A stretch of DNA of 64,000 bases from Salaquimonas sp041736675. GTDB taxonomy: Bacteria; Pseudomonadota; Alphaproteobacteria; Rhizobiales; Rhizobiaceae. Below, one piece after another: positions 36,101 through 44,020 of the stretch. Below the pieces are notes generated by a model. The model was not told the DNA's origin, ran no database searches, and saw only the letters and a list, made by a program, of their open reading frames with translations. The stretch covers positions 57,505-121,504 of the forward strand of contig JBGSTD010000048.1 of the NCBI GenBank assembly GCA_041736675.1, given 5' to 3'. The position numbers and the translations under genes are program-made. Each line of letters begins with the position of its first letter. Position 1 is the stretch's first letter.

Positions 36101-36365
36101 GCGGAAGAATTAGTGCATTTGAACCGCTGTGCCGCTGAACCGCCTCCAGCAGTTCGACACCAAGCGCCCGCGCTGCCCTGCGTGTGGGCAGGAAGATCAG
36201 TGACTCTGAAAGCTCAATCTTGCCACCGCCTGTATCACGCGCCAATGTGCCGTCAACAAGCGCTTCAGCAAGAGTTCTCAAAAAGGGTGCGCCCGGAGGA
36301 ATTGAAAAGACATTGCTTTTCTCTTCCAATTTTCCTTCAGGCTTGACAAGGTTGTTTATGGACAC
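33168..36365 (-). CDS. addB: Double-strand break repair protein AddB
   Basis: AddB is the second AddAB subunit: a degenerate helicase fold that recognises Chi-like sequences, plus a C-terminal nuclease. The 1065-residue product begins near NVFSIPPGAPFLRTLAEAL, the alphaproteobacterial N-terminus, and contains LIFLPTRRAARAL, VVILAGLNEGIWPQ and, near the C-terminus, the nuclease motif RADRIDVHHDGGLTVIDYKTGG. No intact Walker A site is seen, as expected for the alphaproteobacterial subunit. The start is a GTG at 36365 with CAGGA 8 bases upstream. It is coupled to addA by an overlap; murU lies 140 bases upstream on the same strand. Confidence 0.92.
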   Translation of the reverse strand: MSINNLVKPEGKLEEKSNVFSIPPGAPFLRTLAEALVDGTLARDTGGGKIELSESLIFLPTRRAARALGVELLEAVQRHSGSNALILPRIRTIGDLENEESLYGLGAENPDVLAHLPDGRMVIEPVERQLVLAELTQKWVQAMSPATRDLLGKEEIALPSSASDALRLAADLARFMDQVETEETDWQLIAKIAPDGFDQWWQLTLDFLKIIMQTWPQYLSEKNLVNPSEFRNRVIDFRISELQRNPPAGLVIAAGTTGSIPATARLLQAIRAMERGRIVLPGLDTSLSPGIIQRFADTNEMTDESVSSTHAQFGLVKLLQKLKTPHGDVCQLGEISLPMQTRTEILNTVMVPAEDSENWILEKERFTGSSIEQAFDKVSLIEAPGEFQEALAISLVLRETLQDGDRTAALITPDRNLARRVSSELERFDIQIDDSAGNPLPASKPAGFLRQILRAATNGNDPVSLSSFLKSDLVCLGEKRHETTLLKEALEIALIRDVIILPGIDDLAQAVKRRQKDTEEKKHVPQLLRKLTSEQWQELETSAAWISNCLKDIHLLFSQSNSMTVAQLALVLRHCGEALSSDADGRTVLYDDAGGEELQSILIAHGADFDTRFEFAPHEAVAVFDAMIAGKRTRKAGRTRPRLQIYGTLEARLQHADVVILAGLNEGIWPQSSRNDPYLNRPMRSELHLPLPERRIGLAAHDFGQFSGAEEVYYTRSRRMGDTPAIASRWLQRLKTFLGEEQSGKLVARGNWYLDLAQSLDEASGPPVSSKRPEPCPPVALRPTSLSFTEIETWIRDPYATYAKHVLKIVPLPPLVREADPALRGTIYHDILAKFVATWRGEITETAGAVMESIADDCFEKQNIPAEIQAGWRPRFTPVGEAFLSWESPRRTSIKASHCEIDMRAEIEKTGFVLRGRADRIDVHHDGGLTVIDYKTGGNPSKKQARTLSPQLSLEGALAARGAAAGIDAAPIANLYYVRLKEGDGFKGDDITKGNGVPKDLTAADLCDTAYENLIKHIIAYQSESQPYVSQYAPLSGRTFAGDYDHLARIREWSLNTAEEDGVEA

Positions 36366-36505
36366 GGCAAATCCTGATTTGCGCCAAGGAAAAAATCCTT
36401 GGACAGGTGATTCTCATCCGGCAAGGATTGCACAACCGCCCGTTGTCACAAAGGCTTTTGAAGTCTTTTGCGTTCAATCGTTAAAAAGTCAGGAAATCCA
36501 AAAGT

Positions 36506-37264
36506 TCAGGCGGCGCTGCGGGCTATTGCCTGTTCAGCCTCGACAATCGCTTCGGGTGTGCCGACATGCAGCCACAAGCCTTCCATCCGAATCCCGTAAA
36601 GCCGTTGATCCTCGATGGCCTTGTCAAAAACACGATTGAGTGAAAAAGCTCCCTTGGGTGAATCCTTGAAAACCTTCGGGTGAAAAATAGCGGCTCCTGC
36701 ATAGGCAAATGAAGCCATTTTCCGTTCGCCGCGACGGCAAAGGCGTCCTTCTTTATCCATGTCAAAATCGCCACTGCCGTGATAACCGATCGCATTGGTC
36801 ATGGATGAGAGCAGCAGCAGAACATCCATTTTCTCTTCGTCAAATGCATCACCAAGAAGTTCGAGATTGGGTCTCGCTCCTTCCAGCCAGAAACTGTCGG
36901 CATTCAACACAAAGAACGGACGATCACCCAATTCGCCAAGTGCCTTGACGACACCGCCGCCTGAATCAAGCAGGCTGTCGCGCTCATCGGAGACATGAAT
37001 GTGCGGCTGAACACGGTTTTTCAAATGGCTTTCCATTTGGTCGGCCAGATAGTGAATATTGACAACCGCCTTGGCAACATTTGCCTTTGAAAGAGCATCA
37101 AGTCCATAATCAAGCAAAGTCTTGCCAAATACCTTGACGAGCGGTTTGGGGATTGTGTCTGTGATCGGTCGCATTCGGTTGCCAAGTCCGGCCGCCAGCA
37201 CCATCGCAGTGTTCGGCATGGTTTTGGAAGAAGTTTCGGACTTGGGGTTTATTTCTTCGCTCAC
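36506..37264 (-). CDS. murU: Nucleotidyltransferase, probable MurNAc-1-phosphate uridylyltransferase
   Basis: A 252-residue nucleotidyltransferase-fold enzyme with the sugar-1-phosphate signature MVLAAGLGNRMRPITDTIPKPLVKVFGK (quoted in part: LAAGLGNRMRP, IPKPLVKV). Its position right after an AmgK-type sugar kinase domain points to MurU, which makes UDP-MurNAc from MurNAc-1-phosphate and bypasses fosfomycin-sensitive synthesis in Pseudomonas and many alphaproteobacteria. That pairing is the main argument; sequence alone would also allow a mannose- or glucose-1-phosphate enzyme. An alternative start at M16 (MPNTAMVLAAG) is possible. It lies 39 bases after tsaE-amgK and before addB. Confidence 0.82.
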   Translation of the reverse strand: MSEEINPKSETSSKTMPNTAMVLAAGLGNRMRPITDTIPKPLVKVFGKTLLDYGLDALSKANVAKAVVNIHYLADQMESHLKNRVQPHIHVSDERDSLLDSGGGVVKALGELGDRPFFVLNADSFWLEGARPNLELLGDAFDEEKMDVLLLLSSMTNAIGYHGSGDFDMDKEGRLCRRGERKMASFAYAGAAIFHPKVFKDSPKGAFSLNRVFDKAIEDQRLYGIRMEGLWLHVGTPEAIVEAEQAIARSAA

Positions 37265-37303
37265 AATTGTCTCCTGTTGTCAGACTGAGGCGCTATAGAA
37301 TGT

Positions 37304-38839
37304 TCATGACAAATCCATGACGGATTCATACCAGGTTTTGTAGTCTGCAAGAGCCTCATGGCGCATTGCCCGTTTGATATAATCCTGCATTCTTGGCAAA
37401 TGTTTGAGATAATCGGGTTTTCCGTCGCGTTCGTCGAGGCGAACAAATATACCCAAAATCTTCGTCGCACGCAGTGCAGCCATGATCGCGTAGTCGGCAA
37501 GAAATCCGGCTTCGTCAAAATCCGGCTCCGGTTTTCTCAAGCTGCAATAATGCGAAACTATTGCCTCTTCCAGATCGCCCGGTATGTCGATACGGGCATC
37601 CTGGGCCAGCGAGGCCAGATCATAGGCCGACGGCCCCATCACAGCATCCTGAAAATCAATCACAGCCACTTTGCGGTTGCCTTGTTCCTGATCGCGCCAG
37701 ATGATGTTGGGAGAGTGAAAATCCCGCAGGTTCAGACGTTTTTCGCTGGTTTGCAAACGGTCTATCAAACTGTTCCAGATTTCAACAAATCGCTGGTACT
37801 CGCGCTCTTCCAGCATTGCGCCCTTGAAGCGTGGCGCATACCATTTGGCAAGCAGATCAACTTCGATCAACATTGCCTCCCGGTCATAATCCGGCACGGT
37901 ATGGCGGTTATTTTCATCAATATTGATATGGTTTTCACAACGTTTTTGATGAAATTCAGCCAGCATGGCAGCCGAAGCCAGATACCGTTCCCTGATCGGT
38001 TGGCGCTCACTGGTAATAATCAGGCCTTTGCCAAGATCCTCCAGCAGCAAAAGCCCGTCGCCAAGTGATTGGTGGTATAGCTCAGGAACACGGACACTGC
38101 AGGCCGCCAGTATTCTGTCAACACCAACAAAGGCGGAAATATCCTCCGCCAGCCGGGCGATTTGGCTGTACGGTTTGCCGTCCCTGATGACAGGGCCATC
38201 GGGTTGGCGGGGTGCATTCATCAATATGCGCTGTTCGCCGTGAAGTATGACAGTTTCATAAGACCGGCTTGAGGCATCTCCCATCAACGGAGAACGCTCC
38301 ACTCCCTCACCCCAACCTTTTATGAGAAATGCTCGGATCAGCAAGCTGCGCCTGACAGCAGAAAGCAGAGCGGGATTGCCGCCCAGTATCGCACTGCGCG
38401 CTTCATTTTCCTGCCCTTCGTTTTCGGTCTCAAAACGAATTTCAAGATCGGGTGAAGGAAGATGTCCCTTCCCCTTTTGCGGCCACTCGACAAGCGCAAT
38501 CACGCCGGTTTCCAGCGGATAAAGGCCTAATTCCTCGACCTGTGAGGAGCCGCTCAAGCGATAAAGATCAACGTGGAGTATCTGTACCAATCCAGCCGAG
38601 TGGTCCAGCTCATAGGGCTGCACGATGGAAAATGTCGGACTTGGTACTTCAAGCTCCGGCTCGCGGCTTAACTGCCTGATTAAGCTTCTTGCAAATGTTG
38701 TTTTTCCGGCACCCAGATCGCCCTCGAGAAATATCAGAGCTCCGCCATTGATTGCCATGGCGACATCGACAGCAAGCTGCTTTGTAGCATCTTCATTTCC
38801 AAGCGTAATTGTCAGCGTATCGTGAGAATGGGTCAGCAT
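37304..38839 (-). CDS. tsaE: Fusion of TsaE ATPase and AmgK-like sugar kinase
   Basis: Two proteins are fused in one 511-residue product. Residues 1 to about 155 are TsaE, the ATPase needed for threonylcarbamoyl-adenosine (t6A37) synthesis in ANN-decoding tRNAs, with Walker A LEGDLGAGKTTFARSL and VPSPTFSIVQPY. From about residue 175 the rest is an aminoglycoside-phosphotransferase fold: GDASSRSYE (nucleotide loop), catalytic LRDFHSPNIIW, and Mg site VIDFQDAVMGP. In other bacteria the separate kinase is AmgK, which phosphorylates MurNAc at C1 for recycling. I recall this fusion as usual in Rhizobiales. ATG 38839 is favoured over GTG 38842 by AGAGG spacing. It starts 7 bases after divL. Confidence 0.9.
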   Translation of the reverse strand: MLTHSHDTLTITLGNEDATKQLAVDVAMAINGGALIFLEGDLGAGKTTFARSLIRQLSREPELEVPSPTFSIVQPYELDHSAGLVQILHVDLYRLSGSSQVEELGLYPLETGVIALVEWPQKGKGHLPSPDLEIRFETENEGQENEARSAILGGNPALLSAVRRSLLIRAFLIKGWGEGVERSPLMGDASSRSYETVILHGEQRILMNAPRQPDGPVIRDGKPYSQIARLAEDISAFVGVDRILAACSVRVPELYHQSLGDGLLLLEDLGKGLIITSERQPIRERYLASAAMLAEFHQKRCENHINIDENNRHTVPDYDREAMLIEVDLLAKWYAPRFKGAMLEEREYQRFVEIWNSLIDRLQTSEKRLNLRDFHSPNIIWRDQEQGNRKVAVIDFQDAVMGPSAYDLASLAQDARIDIPGDLEEAIVSHYCSLRKPEPDFDEAGFLADYAIMAALRATKILGIFVRLDERDGKPDYLKHLPRMQDYIKRAMRHEALADYKTWYESVMDLS

Positions 38840-38846
38840 CACGCCT

Positions 38847-41537
38847 CTATTGTGCGGCTTGCAGATTGGCTGCGGGTTCTACCGGAAGACAGCAAATGAA
38901 TCTTGCGCCCTTTTTGCCGGCATTTTCGACATGGACGCTGCCACCATGCAGTTCGGAGAAACTCTTGACAATCGAGAGGCCAAGTCCGGCTCCACGTTTG
39001 CGTTCCGAGCCCTGCACGGTTTCGAAACGCTCAAAAATGGTGGCCTGATTGGATTGGGATATTCCAGGTCCCTGATCAGTAACCACCAATTCAATCATGG
39101 TTCCGTTTCGGCGGGCATCCAGTTCAATCAATCCGCCATCAGGTGAGACATTTGCCGCATTTGACAGCAGGTTCGCCAACATTTGCTTGATGCGGTCGGG
39201 GTCTCCAATCATACGTCGCGCATCGTCAGAAACCGTAATCGTGGTGCTGATCTGGAACCGTTCCAATTGCTCGGCGACTTCTTCAACACTGGCGCGCATG
39301 ATCTGCTCCACATCGACGGTCTGCAAATCCAGTTGCATGGCTCCCGCATCAATGGTTGCCAGATCCAGAATATCATCAATAAGCGCTTTCAGGACATCCG
39401 ATGACCGCGAGATATATTCCAGATACTCTGCCTGTTTCGGATTGAGCGCGCCTGGTGAGCCGGTTGCGAGGATCTCCGCAAAACCCGATATGCTCGTCAG
39501 AGGGGCCCTCAGCTCATAGGAAACATGTTGAATGAAGCGTGTCTTGAGCGCGTCCGACTCTTCTAACGCATCATTGCGTTCCTTCAGTGCCCGTTCGATA
39601 TTGACCGCAGCCGTCATGTCGGCAAGTGTCAACATTGATTGGCCCTCTGGCAGATAAACAAGGTGATAATCAAGAATGGCGCCTGAGCCGAGCTCCAGCC
39701 TTCCGGTCAGATCATTGCGGTCATCATCGACGCCGGTAATTCCAAGACAGATACGTGACCAGCCCTCTGCCTGATCGTCATCTTTTTTCGCCAGGTGCTT
39801 TTCGATCCGTTTCGACATGGAGTTGACGTGCAGTCCTTCAACGTCCTGAGGTGTCTCGAATCCCCACAGGCTGAGAAAGGCAGGATTGGTCAATCGCACT
39901 TTGCCGTTTGACCCGAACACCGCCACCGCCTCGTTGAGATGGTCGAGCGTTTCACCTTGCACCCTGACAAGGGAATTGTAGTTGGTTCTTAGCGCCAGTT
40001 CTTCTGTCACATTTTCAAAAACCCAACTTGCGCCACCATGGTTTTGCGGATTGACAATGACCCGCAGCGTCTGCCCGTCAGCCAGATGCCAGGTTTCCGT
40101 TCGTGTCTCGGTAGCATGATAAATGCCCAGTTGATGTTCTTTCCAGCGCCTCCAGTCAGGTTGTTGGGGAAGTTTGCCATGATCACGCAACGTATCGAGC
40201 ATGTGCGAATTGCTGGGTTGTCCCTCCAGATCAGCTAGGCTTAGACCCCATAGCTGCTGAAAGCTGGAATTGTGGAATTGCAGTTTCTGATTGGCATCAA
40301 AGATCGCGATTGCAGTACCAAGATGGTCAAAGGTCTGCTCATGACTGGCAATGGCGTGTTTCAGAGTCGCCCTGATTGCTTCCACATCACCCCGGTCAAT
40401 GGCAATTCCGCAAGTGCCACCGCTTCCAGATACACTGATTGTTTCCATGGTACGCCTGTCACCGGCCACGACAACAGGCAATTGTGTGTGAATGCTGCCG
40501 CTTTCCGCAAGGCTGACAGCGATGGTTGTGCGTTCACTCTGGTCAAAAAGCGATTTGTTGTGTTTGACAGCGCTATCAATATCCTTTGCTTCCACAGCAT
40601 GCGCGTAGGCAGGATTGACGTAGGCAAGATCGCCGTCCCTGTTGCGAATCCACACAGGCGAGGGAATCTTGTTGAAGAGGTTTTCAAGCAATTCAAACCG
40701 GCTCAAAAGAGATTGGTGGTTTTGTTCAAGTTCAGCCAGTTCCTGTTTTGGCCCGTCAAGCGGAATAAACCGTGCAAATGCCTGGCCGCCGGATACACGT
40801 CCCTGCACTTCGATATATTTGTTGGCGAGTGTCGTCAGTACAAAAGAGAATTGTCTGGCCTTGCCGCGAAGTTCCTCGACCGCCTTTTCCAGTTTGATTG
40901 CCGATCCAGGTGTCAGCCATTTGCCAAATGCGAGAAAATCGGAGCGCGATTTCAACCGCAATGTTTCAGGGGCCAGCATGCCGAGAATCTTGTGATCGTT
41001 TTCCACATTGTCCCAGACAACCAGACACTGGTCTTCCACTTCCGCAATGGCTGCCAGTTTGTCGCGATCTGCCCTGACGTCAGCAAAGTTTTTGCGTAGA
41101 AGTTCGTTTTCGATGCTTATCCTTGACCGCTCCCGGATCATCCAGAAAGTGGAAAGAAGCGCAAAACTGACCGCGCCACCAAAAATCGCCAGAAGAAGGA
41201 TGGAGGTTTGGTCGAGAAGGCCCAGTGCAGTCATGACAGCAGGTTCGCCAGCAGCAAATCCGCTTGTGACAAATGCTGGACTAAGACTGAAGCCCAGCGC
41301 GCTTGCGAGTATTTTCAAATGGCCTCCATCGAGCCGCGGTTTTTTCTTGTCGCGACAGTGCAATGTCAGCCCCTTTGAGTGAGGAAATAGTTCCCGCCCG
41401 CCTCTTTTCAAAGAAAAGAAGTCGAAAAAGTATCCAAATTTCAATTTGCCTGCCCTGTTGGCAGGCCTTTTGTTGTGGGTGTCCCCTGGCATGCCCGGGT
41501 CCTCTGCCGATTGATTCCCAAGACCACCCTGCCGCAT
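38847..41537 (-). CDS. divL: DivL-type PAS sensor kinase homologue with tyrosine in the H-box
   Basis: An 896-residue membrane protein with a weakly hydrophobic N-terminus, one clear membrane segment (about 108-130, TSILLLAIFGGAVSFALL), several PAS-like regions (about 285-620), a DHp domain and a HATPase domain (NLLSNAANVSPDGG, VVTDQGPGIS, GAGLGLSIV). The phosphoacceptor position is Y674 in QHVSYELRAPL (TAT codon at 39516-39518), not histidine. This is the hallmark of DivL, which in Caulobacter controls CckA and so CtrA in the cell cycle. The true start is uncertain: the first 90 residues are poorly typical, and codons such as M16 (41492) may be used. It is followed by tsaE-amgK. Confidence 0.88.
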   Translation of the reverse strand: MRQGGLGNQSAEDPGMPGDTHNKRPANRAGKLKFGYFFDFFSLKRGGRELFPHSKGLTLHCRDKKKPRLDGGHLKILASALGFSLSPAFVTSGFAAGEPAVMTALGLLDQTSILLLAIFGGAVSFALLSTFWMIRERSRISIENELLRKNFADVRADRDKLAAIAEVEDQCLVVWDNVENDHKILGMLAPETLRLKSRSDFLAFGKWLTPGSAIKLEKAVEELRGKARQFSFVLTTLANKYIEVQGRVSGGQAFARFIPLDGPKQELAELEQNHQSLLSRFELLENLFNKIPSPVWIRNRDGDLAYVNPAYAHAVEAKDIDSAVKHNKSLFDQSERTTIAVSLAESGSIHTQLPVVVAGDRRTMETISVSGSGGTCGIAIDRGDVEAIRATLKHAIASHEQTFDHLGTAIAIFDANQKLQFHNSSFQQLWGLSLADLEGQPSNSHMLDTLRDHGKLPQQPDWRRWKEHQLGIYHATETRTETWHLADGQTLRVIVNPQNHGGASWVFENVTEELALRTNYNSLVRVQGETLDHLNEAVAVFGSNGKVRLTNPAFLSLWGFETPQDVEGLHVNSMSKRIEKHLAKKDDDQAEGWSRICLGITGVDDDRNDLTGRLELGSGAILDYHLVYLPEGQSMLTLADMTAAVNIERALKERNDALEESDALKTRFIQHVSYELRAPLTSISGFAEILATGSPGALNPKQAEYLEYISRSSDVLKALIDDILDLATIDAGAMQLDLQTVDVEQIMRASVEEVAEQLERFQISTTITVSDDARRMIGDPDRIKQMLANLLSNAANVSPDGGLIELDARRNGTMIELVVTDQGPGISQSNQATIFERFETVQGSERKRGAGLGLSIVKSFSELHGGSVHVENAGKKGARFICCLPVEPAANLQAAQ

Positions 41538-41622
41538 TCGCTCCAGTCTTATTGACCGGTTATCATTTTGATTCGCTTTACCTTACATCATTTAGCGAAT
41601 CGGATTGAACAAAAAATGCGCA

Positions 41623-41658
41623 TAAAAAAAGGTTATCTGATTTGTCAATCAGATAACC
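41623..41658 (-). terminator. Rho-independent terminator of ahcY
   Basis: On the minus strand a perfect 12-bp stem (41658-41647 with 41642-41631, GGTTATCTGATT) with a 4-base loop is followed by seven T. It lies 30 bases after the ahcY stop and separates ahcY from divL, so divL needs its own promoter in 41538-41622. Confidence 0.93.
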
Positions 41659-41687
41659 TCAATATCTTGTGGGTAATGGTACGAAAC

Positions 41688-43088
41688 CTAATACCTGTAG
41701 TGTTCAGGCTTGAAAGGCCCTTCGGTTTTCACGCCGATATAATCTGCCTGCTCCTGTGAAAGTTTGGTCAGTTTTACGCCAATTTTTTCCAAATGCAGTC
41801 TGGCGACCTTTTCATCAAGGTGTTTTGGCAGGATGTAGACTTCATTCTTGTACTGCGCACCCTTTGTCCACAATTCGATCTGGGCCAGAACCTGGTTGGT
41901 GAAGGAAGCCGACATCACAAAGCTTGGATGTCCTGTGGCATTACCCAGATTTAGAAGGCGGCCCTGCGACAGGAGAATCATGCGGTTGCCCGAAGGCATG
42001 GTGTACATGTCAACCTGGTCCTTGATGTTTGTGACCTTGTGATTTCGCAGGCCGGCCACCTGGATTTCATTGTCGAAGTGACCGATATTGCCGACAATTG
42101 CCATGTCCTTCATCGCATGCATGTGTTCCATGCGAATAATGTCCTTGTTGCCGGTTGTCGTAATGAAGATGTCAGCAGTTGATACGGCATCTTCCAGCGT
42201 TGTGACTTCATAGCCATCCATTGCCGCCTGAAGGGCGCAGATAGGATCGATCTCTGTCACCTTGACGCGTGCGCCTGCACCGCTAAGTGAAGCGGCAGAG
42301 CCTTTTCCGACATCGCCATAGCCGCAAACCACAGCGGTTTTTCCAGCCAGCATCGTATCTGTTGCACGGCGAATGCCATCCACCAGCGATTCCTTGCAGC
42401 CGTATTTGTTGTCAAATTTGGATTTGGTCACTGAATCATTGACATTGATGGCAGGGAAAGGCAGCAAGCCTTTCTTGACCAGTTCATAAAGGCGGTGAAC
42501 ACCGGTTGTCGTTTCTTCCGATACACCCTTGATGGCATCGCGCTGCTTGGTAAACCAGCCGGGATGTGCTTTGAGGCGTTTTTTAATCTGGGCAAAGAGA
42601 TATTCTTCCTCTTCCGAATGCGGTGTTTCGATCAGGCCTGTTTCGCCATTTTCGACCCTTGCACCAATCAGGATATACATTGTGGCATCGCCACCATCAT
42701 CCAGGATCATGTTGCAGGTGCCGCCTTGGCCGCCAAAATCAAACAATCTGTCGGTGTATGCCCAGTATTCTTCCAGTGTTTCGCCCTTGATTGCGAAAAC
42801 AGGAACTCCAGATGCTGCAATCGCTGCGGCAGCATGGTCCTGGGTTGAATAGATATTGCAGGAAACCCAGCGCACTTCAGCGCCAAGATGGGTCAGGGTT
42901 TCGATCAGCACAGCGGTTTGGATGGTCATGTGCAATGATCCTGCGATACGCGCACCTTTGAGTGGTTTGGAAGCTCCGAATTCCTGGCGAAGCGACATTA
43001 GCCCAGGCATCTCGGTTTCAGCGATATCCAGCTCCTTGCGGCCATAATCTGCCAGGTTGATATCTTTTACGATATAGTCGTTTTGCAT
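41688..43088 (-). CDS. ahcY: S-adenosylhomocysteine hydrolase
   Basis: AhcY splits S-adenosylhomocysteine, the product inhibitor of methyltransferases, into adenosine and homocysteine using bound NAD. The 466-residue product has the substrate region GARIAGSLHMTIQTAVLI, the NAD-binding loop VVCGYGDVGKGSAASL, KSKFDNKYGC with catalytic Lys/Asp, and the C-terminal KTEGPFKPEHYRY. The roughly 40-residue internal insert seen in many bacteria (HPGWFTKQRD region) is present. Upstream is a leader with two small hairpins, and downstream a strong terminator. Confidence 0.98.
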   Translation of the reverse strand: MQNDYIVKDINLADYGRKELDIAETEMPGLMSLRQEFGASKPLKGARIAGSLHMTIQTAVLIETLTHLGAEVRWVSCNIYSTQDHAAAAIAASGVPVFAIKGETLEEYWAYTDRLFDFGGQGGTCNMILDDGGDATMYILIGARVENGETGLIETPHSEEEEYLFAQIKKRLKAHPGWFTKQRDAIKGVSEETTTGVHRLYELVKKGLLPFPAINVNDSVTKSKFDNKYGCKESLVDGIRRATDTMLAGKTAVVCGYGDVGKGSAASLSGAGARVKVTEIDPICALQAAMDGYEVTTLEDAVSTADIFITTTGNKDIIRMEHMHAMKDMAIVGNIGHFDNEIQVAGLRNHKVTNIKDQVDMYTMPSGNRMILLSQGRLLNLGNATGHPSFVMSASFTNQVLAQIELWTKGAQYKNEVYILPKHLDEKVARLHLEKIGVKLTKLSQEQADYIGVKTEGPFKPEHYRY

Positions 43089-43112
43089 GATGATAATTCC
43101 ATGATTATTATT

Positions 43113-43160
43113 GAGGGCTCAAACATCCCTCTTGGTAAATGATCTCTCCAATCAGGAGAG
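43113..43160 (-). promoter_or_regulatory. Tandem hairpins in the ahcY leader
   Basis: On the minus strand CTCTCC...GGAGAG (43160-43144) and GAGGG...CCCTC (43131-43113) form two consecutive short stems, the second ending 24 bases before the ahcY start. A TTATTG...GATAAT promoter-like pair lies upstream. The pattern does not match the SAH riboswitch as I know it. Confidence 0.35.
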
Positions 43161-43259
43161 CATACGGGATGAACTTGCAGACCGATTATCAGCAATGGCG
43201 GTAAAAATCAATAACATATAAAGAAATCGTTATGTCTTGATAGGAGTTGGCTGAAGGGT

Positions 43260-43535
43260 TTACTCCTCTTCGCCAAACCGGTCTTCCACCAGAGCCTGTA
43301 TCGCTTTCAGAGCCGCAGCGCCATCTGGACCGCTGGCGCTGACATGGATGGTGCAGCCGGGGCTGGCCGCCAGCATCATCAATCCCATGATCGAGGTGCC
43401 GCCAACCACATGCCCGTCTTTTGAAACGCGGATATCGGCATCAAATCCTTCAACCAGTTTCACAAATTTGGCTGATGCCCTGGCATGCAGTCCGCGCTTG
43501 TTGATGATCTTGATCATTTGCTGGGCTTGCGTCAT
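43260..43535 (-). CDS. ptsH: Phosphocarrier protein HPr
   Basis: HPr passes phosphate from enzyme I to IIA proteins. The 91-residue product has the phosphorylatable histidine H17 in KRGLHARASAKF and the regulatory serine S48 in GGTSIMGLMML, the site modified by HprK, whose gene is two positions upstream. It follows the IIA gene by 6 bases. No enzyme I or sugar permease is in the window, so this is probably the regulatory HPr of Rhizobiales rather than a sugar-uptake component. Confidence 0.95.
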   Translation of the reverse strand: MTQAQQMIKIINKRGLHARASAKFVKLVEGFDADIRVSKDGHVVGGTSIMGLMMLAASPGCTIHVSASGPDGAAALKAIQALVEDRFGEEE

Positions 43536-43541
43536 TCGGGG

Positions 43542-43943
43542 TTATTCACCGTTGAGGAGGGCACTTGCGACATTGATGTATTTGCGGCCTGAATCCTGTG
43601 CCGCCTTCAATGCCGCCGGCATGTCATTATTTTCGCGAATACTGGCAAGCTTGATCAGCATGGGGAGATTGACGCCGGCAATAACCTCGACCATATCAGC
43701 CTGCATCACTGAAATTGCCAGATTGGAAGGAGTGCCTCCAAACATGTCGGTAAGGATGATCACGCCATTCCCGGCATTTACCCTCGAAACTGAGTCGAGA
43801 ATATCCTGGCGGCGCTTTTCAATATCATCGTCCGGACCGATTGCAATCGTCTCCATCAATTCCTGTGGCCCCACCACATGTTCAACTGCCAATTGAAATT
43901 CATGGGCCAGTTGCCCATGGGTAACAAGAACGATACCGATCAT
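43542..43943 (-). CDS. PTS EIIA component, mannose family
   Basis: A 133-residue EIIA-Man-type domain. It begins MIGIVLVTHGQLAHEF with the phosphorylatable H9, and has ILTDMFGGTPSNLA (about 67-80), diagnostic of the family. It stands alone, without IIB, IIC or IID domains, as in Rhizobiales where it takes part in PTS signalling instead of transport. ATG 43943 has a strong ribosome site (GGACGGAG); the frame is open to 44012 but that extension is not family sequence. It lies between hprK and ptsH. Confidence 0.93.
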   Translation of the reverse strand: MIGIVLVTHGQLAHEFQLAVEHVVGPQELMETIAIGPDDDIEKRRQDILDSVSRVNAGNGVIILTDMFGGTPSNLAISVMQADMVEVIAGVNLPMLIKLASIRENNDMPAALKAAQDSGRKYINVASALLNGE

Positions 43944-44020
43944 ATTTGCTCCGTCCTCTTGGACTTTTGATTTTCTGGTGCCCCTTTTTCCTTGAAAATC
44001 AGTTTCGCGCAAGGAAAAGG

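Noticed and set aside
40272..41099. A 275-codon open frame on the plus strand
   Set aside because: It is antisense to the sensory region of divL; the sense frame has clear PAS-like and kinase structure, the antisense frame none.
43089..43259. SAH riboswitch before ahcY
   Set aside because: The small hairpins do not show the expected consensus, so only an unnamed structured leader is reported.
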